Source of the DNA: Epiperipatus broadwayi | Taxonomy: Eukaryota; Onychophora; Udeonychophora; Euonychophora; Peripatidae | NCBI GenBank assembly: GCA_028023455.1 | Contig: JAQFVV010000545.1 | Span: 188,001 to 252,000 of the forward strand | Direction: 5' to 3' | Length of the DNA: 64,000 nt | Shown here: positions 58,779 through 64,000 of the stretch, in pieces | Layout of the letters: each line of letters begins with the position of its first letter | Numbering within the stretch: position 1 is the first letter of the stretch | Program-made: the position numbers and the translations under genes | Notes under the pieces: generated by a model | The model's input: only the letters and a program-made list of their open reading frames with translations | The model's database searches: none | Told to the model about the DNA's origin: nothing

Positions 58779-60671
58779 ATGATAAAGATTTTTCCCAATT
58801 ATACAATTATGACAGACAAAAATAAAGCATGGCCCTTAATCCCAGGAGGCTGTAAAGTCACCAACCAAGGCAGCAGTTGGTGGCCGAAGGCGGAGGGTGC
58901 TAAGAATATCCTGGAGGCGGACTCAGGCTGCCATTTGATGACGACTTTTTATTTAGGTACTTACAACTGCAGATCACTTTCAAGTGAAGGAAGATTGCAA
59001 GAATTAGAAGAAGAACTCTCTTATATTAAATGGGATATTATTGGACTTTGTGAAGTTAGAAGAAAAGGTGAAGAGACAATTGATTTAAAAAGTGGACATA
59101 TGCTCTATTATAAAGGCACAAATATTGGAAATACAAGTGGAGTAGGATTCATTATAAATAAAAAGTGGAAGAACAATATTGTGGAGATTGATGGTGTATC
59201 AGACAGAGTGGCAAGATTAGTTATACAACTTAATAGCAGATATCAAATGCAGATAATTCAGGTTTATGCCCCAACAAGTTCTCACAGTGATGAAGTAGAA
59301 GATTTTTATATGGATGTACAAAAGGCTTTTGATCAGAGTAAACAACATTTTAAAATTGTTATGGGAGATTTTAATGCTAGAATTGGTAAACAAATGAAAG
59401 ATGAAAGTATTGTAGGTAATTTTGGTTATGGTAATAGAAATGAGAGAGGACATAGACTTGTGGAGTTTGCAGAGAAGGAAAAACTTTATATTATGAATTC
59501 TTTTTTTGAGAAAAATGTTAGAAGGAAATGGACATGGAAGCATCCAAATGAAGGTACAGCAGAATTGGATTATATTTTGACTAACAGGAAATACATATTT
59601 CAAGATTGTAATGTTCTTAATAAATTTAACACAGGAAGTGATCATCGATTAGTAAGGGGTAAGATACATGTTAATGTAAAACTAGAGAGACAAAAATTAT
59701 TAAGAAAAACAATATTTACAGTTGATATTCCTAATCTTCAGAAACATTCTAATGAATTTAAATTAGAACTTACAAATCGGTTTCAAGTATTAGTAGATTT
59801 TGAACATGATTCAGATTTGAATGAAATTAATATGAAAATAACTGATACACTTTTAAAAACTGCAACAAAGATAGCTGGTAGAAAAAAGCAGCAATTGACT
59901 AATAAAATTTCTACTGAGACTAGAGAACTTATGAAGAAAAGAAGGAATATGAAGATATGCAAGAATGATGCATTAAAAAGAATTGAATATCTCGAATTTT
60001 GTAAAATGGTGCGGAAAAGAATTGAAAATGATATAAGAAAGTATAACTGTGAATTAGCAAGAAAAGCTGTAGAAGAAAATAAAAGTCTTAAGAATGTAAA
60101 ACAACATTTTGGTATTGGTAGGAAATTTATATCTGCAATAAGGAAAAAAGATGGAATTATTACTAAAAAGAGGGATGACATTATGAAATTGGTAGAAAAT
60201 TTTTATCAAGAATTATATAGTAATAAAGAACAAGTATCTCCTATATCTATTACATCTTCCGAATTGCCCAGAATTTTAAATGAAGAAGTGAGAAATGCAA
60301 TTAAATGTATGAAAAAAGGAAAGGCTCCAGGTAATGATGGAATTATAATTGATATATTAAAAGAAGCAGGTGAAGAAACAGAAAAAATATTAGCAAAGTT
60401 ATATACCAAATGTCTAAATGATAAAGATGTACCGGATGATTGGAAGAATGCAGTAATAATATTAATATTTAAAAAAGGTGATAAAGAAGATATTAGAAAT
60501 TACAGACCTATCAGCCTTTTATCAGTTTTATATAAAATTTTTACCAAGATAATTACAACTCGTCTACAGAGAACCTTGGATTTTCACCAACCAAGAGAAC
60601 AAGCTGGATTTAAAAGTGGTTTTAGTACAGTAGATTCAAGTATTGAGAGAAGTTATAGAAAGGACAAATGA
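58779..60671 (+). CDS. RTE ORF, endonuclease and start of RT (broken at its end)
   Basis: 630 codons. After an N-terminal extension the APE-type endonuclease shows GTYNCRSL near residue 60, LCEVRRKGE near 91, [10 protein letters not shown] near 121, VYAPTSSHS near 162, [10 protein letters not shown] near 195, LDYILTN near 264 and SDHRLVRG near 284. A Lys-rich linker follows (to about 490), then RT finger motifs [23 protein letters not shown] and [13 protein letters not shown]. The last 14 residues are out of frame after a five-base loss compared with the 36.8 kb copy. ATG 58,812 is an alternative start. It would nick target DNA and prime reverse transcription there. Confidence 0.88.
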   Translation: MIKIFPNYTIMTDKNKAWPLIPGGCKVTNQGSSWWPKAEGAKNILEADSGCHLMTTFYLGTYNCRSLSSEGRLQELEEELSYIKWDIIGLCEVRRKGEETIDLKSGHMLYYKGTNIGNTSGVGFIINKKWKNNIVEIDGVSDRVARLVIQLNSRYQMQIIQVYAPTSSHSDEVEDFYMDVQKAFDQSKQHFKIVMGDFNARIGKQMKDESIVGNFGYGNRNERGHRLVEFAEKEKLYIMNSFFEKNVRRKWTWKHPNEGTAELDYILTNRKYIFQDCNVLNKFNTGSDHRLVRGKIHVNVKLERQKLLRKTIFTVDIPNLQKHSNEFKLELTNRFQVLVDFEHDSDLNEINMKITDTLLKTATKIAGRKKQQLTNKISTETRELMKKRRNMKICKNDALKRIEYLEFCKMVRKRIENDIRKYNCELARKAVEENKSLKNVKQHFGIGRKFISAIRKKDGIITKKRDDIMKLVENFYQELYSNKEQVSPISITSSELPRILNEEVRNAIKCMKKGKAPGNDGIIIDILKEAGEETEKILAKLYTKCLNDKDVPDDWKNAVIILIFKKGDKEDIRNYRPISLLSVLYKIFTKIITTRLQRTLDFHQPREQAGFKSGFSTVDSSIERSYRKDK

Positions 60672-61758
60672 ATATGAGTTGTCATTATGTTTTGGATTTG
60701 TAGATTATGAAAAGGCATTTGATTCTATAAACATTTCTTCAGTGATTAAAGCATTGGATCATCAAGGTATAGATCCAGGATATTGTCATATTTTAAAGAA
60801 TATTTATAAAAATGCAACAGCAACAATTAGATTACATAATGATACTGGGAAAGTCAACATTGAGAAAGGTGTAAGACAAGGTGACTCCATATCTCCAAAA
60901 CTTTTTACAGCAGTGCTGCAAGAAGTATTTTGTGGATTAAAATGGGAAACTAAAGGAGTGAAAGTAAATGGAGATTATTTAAGTCATTTAGATTTCGCAG
61001 ATGATGTAGTTGTTTTTGCAAATAATGCTTCCAAGCTGCAGGAAATGTTGCAGGAGTTATCAGATGAAAGTAGGAAAGTAGGACTAAAGATAAATGTTAA
61101 AAAGACTAAAGTAATGTTTAATCGATTTGCTCAAAATATGAAAATAAAGATTGATTATGATGAATTAGAAGAAGTTAAGAGTTACAAATACCTTGGTCAG
61201 ATTATTAATACAGATGGAAACATAATAGAGGAAATTAATCATAGAATTAAACTTGGTTGGAGTGCTTTTGGTAGAAATAACTTGATATTAAAAGGAAATA
61301 TGCCTATGTGTTTGAAAAGAAAGGTTTTTAACAAATGTGTTTTACCAGTTCTTACTTATGGATCTGAGACTTGGACACTTAATAGAAGATCAATGCAGAG
61401 ACTTCAGACCACTCAAAGAAGTATGGAGAGATGTATGTTGGGGAGTAACAAGAAGAGATCGAAACGCAATGTATGGGTAAGAGAACAAACAGGTGTTACT
61501 GACCTCATTGAAAAAATTAAAAGATTGAAGTGGAGTTGGGCTGGACATATTGCTAGAAGAGATGATAATAGATGGACAATTGAAATTTTAAACTGGATTC
61601 CAAGAGATTGTAAAAGACCCAGAAGGAGACCACATGTAAGATGGATGGGTGAAATAAGAAAATGTGTAGGGGTGATGTGGAGAAGAGAAGCTAAAGATCG
61701 GAGAAGATGGATTAAACTTGGAGAGACCTTCATCCTGCAGTGGATTGATAATGGTTGA
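60643..61758 (+). CDS. RTE ORF, RT palm to C terminus (after frameshift)
   Basis: 371 codons in the next frame, continuing the same protein. [12 protein letters not shown] (motif A), [13 protein letters not shown] (motif B), [11 protein letters not shown] (motif C, both Asp kept), [10 protein letters not shown] and YKYLGQI (thumb side), then LTYGSETW and the basic C-terminal end [23 protein letters not shown]...QWIDNG. All catalytic residues are present. The first Met is not a real start; the natural protein is one chain of about 1,000 residues. Confidence 0.88.
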   Translation: MREVIERTNEYELSLCFGFVDYEKAFDSINISSVIKALDHQGIDPGYCHILKNIYKNATATIRLHNDTGKVNIEKGVRQGDSISPKLFTAVLQEVFCGLKWETKGVKVNGDYLSHLDFADDVVVFANNASKLQEMLQELSDESRKVGLKINVKKTKVMFNRFAQNMKIKIDYDELEEVKSYKYLGQIINTDGNIIEEINHRIKLGWSAFGRNNLILKGNMPMCLKRKVFNKCVLPVLTYGSETWTLNRRSMQRLQTTQRSMERCMLGSNKKRSKRNVWVREQTGVTDLIEKIKRLKWSWAGHIARRDDNRWTIEILNWIPRDCKRPRRRPHVRWMGEIRKCVGVMWRREAKDRRRWIKLGETFILQWIDNG

Positions 61759-61789
61759 TAATAATGATGATGATGATGAATAAATTATG

Positions 61790-62359
61790 ACTAATGATTG
61801 CATTTCTTATCGGAGTAAATTATTACTGCTGTTCTGAAAATAAATGTGTCTCATTTTTGGACTGAAAATTTAGTCTGACAAAAAAATTCTAATGATTAGT
61901 TCATTTTTTTGTTTCGGTTTCAAATGATTATTTAAATATCCCTACAAAAAATTGTAATGATTATTTATAATATTCATTTTTTAATAATTTTTTTTTATAG
62001 TTTTCGTTAAACATTGTTTTGATTATTTATAATATTCATTTTTGATACTAATTTTTTATCATAGTAAATTATTAGTTATTATTTCACAATGGCTTCTAGT
62101 CTGAAAATATATATGATTAGTTACTTTTTTTTATTTTCGGGGTCAAATGATTAGTTAAAAAATCATTAAAAATTGGATAATGATTATTTATAATATTCAT
62201 TTTTGATTTTTTTTTTATCATTTTCAGGATCAAATGATTAGTTAAATATCATTAAAAATTATAATGATTCTTTATAATATTCATTTTTTGATAATTTTTT
62301 TTCGTAGTAAATTATTAGTTATTATTTTTTCGCAATGATCAAACATGGCGATGTTCGAC
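61790..62359. repeat. Internal repeat block, right of the RTE
   Basis: Diverged copies of a block with AATGATTAGTT, GGGTCAAATGATTAGTTAAA, ATTATTTATAATATTCATTTTT and TAGTAAATTATTAGTTATTAT, in two to three partial units. It continues the block left of the RTE; the right target duplication (61,779-61,789) joins them. Confidence 0.7.
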
Positions 62360-62574
62360 ATCTCCTTCTTTGCTATTAACTATGCTATGACGTACTACCC
62401 CGAAGGCATACTATTCTAATCTTGCGATCTTCAAGGTGACTTCTCCATGTGATTTGCGGGCAAACTTTATCGATTAAGTTTGTTCTCAAATCACTAGGAG
62501 ACATTATCTTAAAGATCATAAGATTAGAATAGTATGCCTTCGGTGTAGTATGTCATAGCTTAGTTAATACTCAA
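62360..62574. repeat. Foldback right end, arms of about 100 bp
   Basis: TATTAACTATGCTATGACGT (62,362) to the centre near TATCGATTAAG (62,472) mirrors the complement of the sequence from there to 62,570. CGAAGGCATACTATTCTAAT and its complement lie at 62,401 and 62,522. The outer 32 bases of the right arm are the terminal repeat also found at 57,457. Confidence 0.85.
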
Positions 62575-62717
62575 GTACCCCTACTGTTCATCATCAATGT
62601 TCTGGCCATATAATACCATGAATGTACAAACCAATTATAAAACAATTTCCATTCTGAAAAAATAAAATGCAGTGATTGGATTTTAAAAGTAATCTTGATC
62701 TTTGCACTATCTAGAAC

Positions 62718-62830
62718 AGGGGTGGGCAAACTACATGCAGCTCCTGGGGTGCATTTGTGTGGCCCGCCCATAAATTAAAAAATGTCATATTTATATATAT
62801 TATTGTAGAGATTTTAGACATAAAAAATAC
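62718..62830. mobile_element. One end of a hAT element
   Basis: CAGGGGTGGGCAAACTACAT followed by a GC-richer stretch with GTGGCCCGCCCA is a typical hAT terminus. The opposite terminus (a complement of the same start) was not found to the right, so the copy is truncated and its right limit is unknown. Confidence 0.5.
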
Positions 62831-63641
62831 CTACTGTGATAGTTTTTAGTTAATAATTGACATATATATATATTTGTTTCTTAAAAATAAAATATTGTAT
62901 TTGATGCATGTATGTATATATTTTAGTCTTTTAAGAATAAAATAAAATTCGATTTGTAAATGTGTCAATATTTTCAAATCAATGAAACTAATTTTTAAAA
63001 AATTGTTTATAAAAACCTGTTTTTTTTTAATTGCAAATGTAAACTTTGAACTGAAATGCATGATCAGTTATTTTAATAAAAATGAAATCTTTACTGACAG
63101 ATTAGTCTGGTAACAACAAAAAAAAAATGTCATTAACATTTGCTTAATTAGTTGGCTTTCTTTCATTTAAAATTGGGAGAAAGAAAATTTTAAGACTTAT
63201 TTAAATACAAATGAATTCATAATGTGTATATGACATGAGATTTAAAATAAGATAAATCAATAAAACAAATAAATATTTATGCTTTTGGGATATTTGTAGA
63301 AAATGTATTTTTTTCTTCTGTTAAAGATGTTAATTAATACATATTTAATTTACCAAAGGGAAAATTCACACACAAAAGCACTTTTGCTAAAAAAATTTTA
63401 TCAATTTATAACAAATGGAGGATTTTTAACTTCCATTGAAGAAAGATCTTACAATCTATAAAAATCTCAATTAACATTTCCCAAGTGCCTTTTGAAATAA
63501 AAGTGTGTAAACACTTGGGGAAAATGTATTGTCTTTATTCTTGTTCTTCTTTTGCTATTTTCATTCAATCCAGTACATCGAGGTCATCAAATATGAATAG
63601 CAAACCTATTTAAATGTATAGGTTGCTAGATTTTAACATTT
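62831..63641. other. AT-rich noncoding stretch
   Basis: Nothing recognisable; may hold the decayed rest of the hAT element. Confidence 0.45.
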
Positions 63642-63657
63642 AAGAATCAACAACTTG

Positions 63658-63751
63658 CGCCGAGTGCCTTGCACATCTTGCAGGCAAGATTGGTTGCCGA
63701 CGGTTGCGGGTTCGCGTCCCGGCCGATGCTATGACCCTTAAAAAAAAAAAA
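63658..63751 (+). mobile_element. tRNA-derived SINE with target duplication
   Basis: A short tRNA-like body with an A-box-like GCCGAGTG at its start and a B box (GGTTCGCGTCC), ending CCGGCCGATGC, then TATGACCCTT and a run of A. The flanks AAGAATCAACAACTTG (63,642-63,657) and AAGAATCGAACAACTTG (63,752-63,768) are the same apart from one base. The 5' part of the acceptor stem is missing. Its 3' half resembles the retroposon at 57.0 kb, including a TxTGAC tail. Confidence 0.8.
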
Positions 63752-63768
63752 AAGAATCGAACAACTTG

Positions 63769-64000
63769 TTAGTAGTAACATACAAATAGACAACACAGGT
63801 TAGTAATTATTTGTAACTTTATTTTTTAAAAATTTATCCTCTCCAAAAAAAAAATATAATTAAGTAGTTAAATAGAATGCTAAACAGCTAAAAGATTTTT
63901 TTTATCCAACTTCTCTCATCTGTTTCTAAAAGATTTTCCATTTCTATTTAAAGATAAATTAATCATGCATCACCAGTTGAAACTTTTTTTTTAAATTTAT
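63769..64000. other. AT-rich end of the window
   Basis: Nothing recognisable in the last bases. Confidence 0.5.

Larger units (their letters stand above)
58487..61778 (+). mobile_element. Full-length RTE-clade non-LTR retrotransposon with 11 bp target duplication
   Basis: AATAAATTATG flanks it exactly (58,476-58,486 and 61,779-61,789). The element is 3,292 bp, the usual size for RTE: a GC-richer 5' leader of about 290 bp, one endonuclease-RT frame, a very short 3' UTR and a TGATGATGATGATG tail. The tail type and single ORF are hallmarks of RTE. Its ORF has one frameshift near 60,632. Truncated relatives lie at 35.7 and 44.7 kb. Confidence 0.92.
57457..62574. mobile_element. DNA element with perfect 32 bp terminal inverted repeats, carrying an RTE
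   Basis: 57,457-57,488 (TTGAGTATTAACTAAGCTAT...ACAC) and 62,543-62,574 are exact inverted copies over 32 bases. Without the RTE and one target copy the unit is about 1.8 kb. Inside are a short AT-rich minisatellite (57,765-57,840), a 32-codon frame at 57,854, several copies of a block ending ATTAGTTATTATTTCACAAT (58,370, 62,075, 62,313), and a foldback right end. No target duplication was found and no transposase is readable, so the superfamily is unknown. Confidence 0.65.

Noticed and set aside
59217-60409. Minus-strand frames of 67-142 codons within the RTE
   Set aside because: Antisense shadows of the endonuclease-RT frame.

Overview
This is an AT-rich (about three quarters A+T by eye) animal-type nuclear window. 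Genes are sparse, exons have GT/AG borders, simple-sequence arrays are frequent, and transposable elements (TEs) are dense and layered. The mix of RTE and R1/I-like LINEs, Penelope-like elements, hAT, Tigger, mariner and short tRNA-derived retroposons fits an invertebrate with a large repeat-rich genome. The species cannot be fixed from sequence alone. There is no rRNA, no convincing functional tRNA, no CRISPR and nothing prokaryotic. A 500-base run of N (4514-5013) is an assembly gap inside a tandem repeat.

Layout. 1-5.5 kb holds a 180-195 bp tandem repeat, a 1.15 kb palindrome, and a second palindrome around the gap. 5.88-7.20 kb is a TA-flanked MITE with a smaller hAT-like MITE nested inside. 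7.46-13.80 kb is a 6 kb non-LTR retrotransposon on the minus strand, flanked on both sides by (ACT)n arrays in the same orientation; it looks like a microsatellite-targeting LINE. 16.2-18.3 kb carries a retropepsin relic and a Penelope-like element. At 19.15-19.33 kb there is a GC-richer candidate first exon. 22.8-26.8 kb has more copies of the palindromic repeat and a second Penelope 3' end. 32.2-32.9 kb is a mariner relic, 33.4-34.65 kb a 360-380 bp tandem repeat with one inverted copy, and 35.7-37.6 kb a truncated RTE.

The best host-gene candidate is on the plus strand at 39.0-42.3 kb. Three open segments can be joined by splice signals with matching phases into about 473 codons. One short motif resembles the ITPRID/TESPA1 (KRAP) family, but the assignment is tentative.

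The right third is a nest of transposons: a Penelope RT relic (minus, 43.5 kb), an RTE 3' fragment (44.7 kb), an LTR-like block (45.6-46.3 kb), a GIY-YIG relic (48.0 kb), a complete but dead Tigger (49,565-52,315), and a coiled-coil gag-like pseudo-ORF. A 768 bp hAT element with perfect 8 bp target duplications follows; its empty site survives in a paralogous copy at 49.0 kb. A retroposed tRNA-Gly lies at 57.0 kb. A 1.8 kb element with perfect 32 bp terminal inverted repeats (57,457-62,574) contains a full-length 3.3 kb RTE with an exact 11 bp target duplication. A second tRNA-derived retroposon ends the window at 63.7 kb. The genes present are therefore mostly retrotransposition machinery (endonuclease, RT, gag-like proteins) and transposases, nearly all broken.
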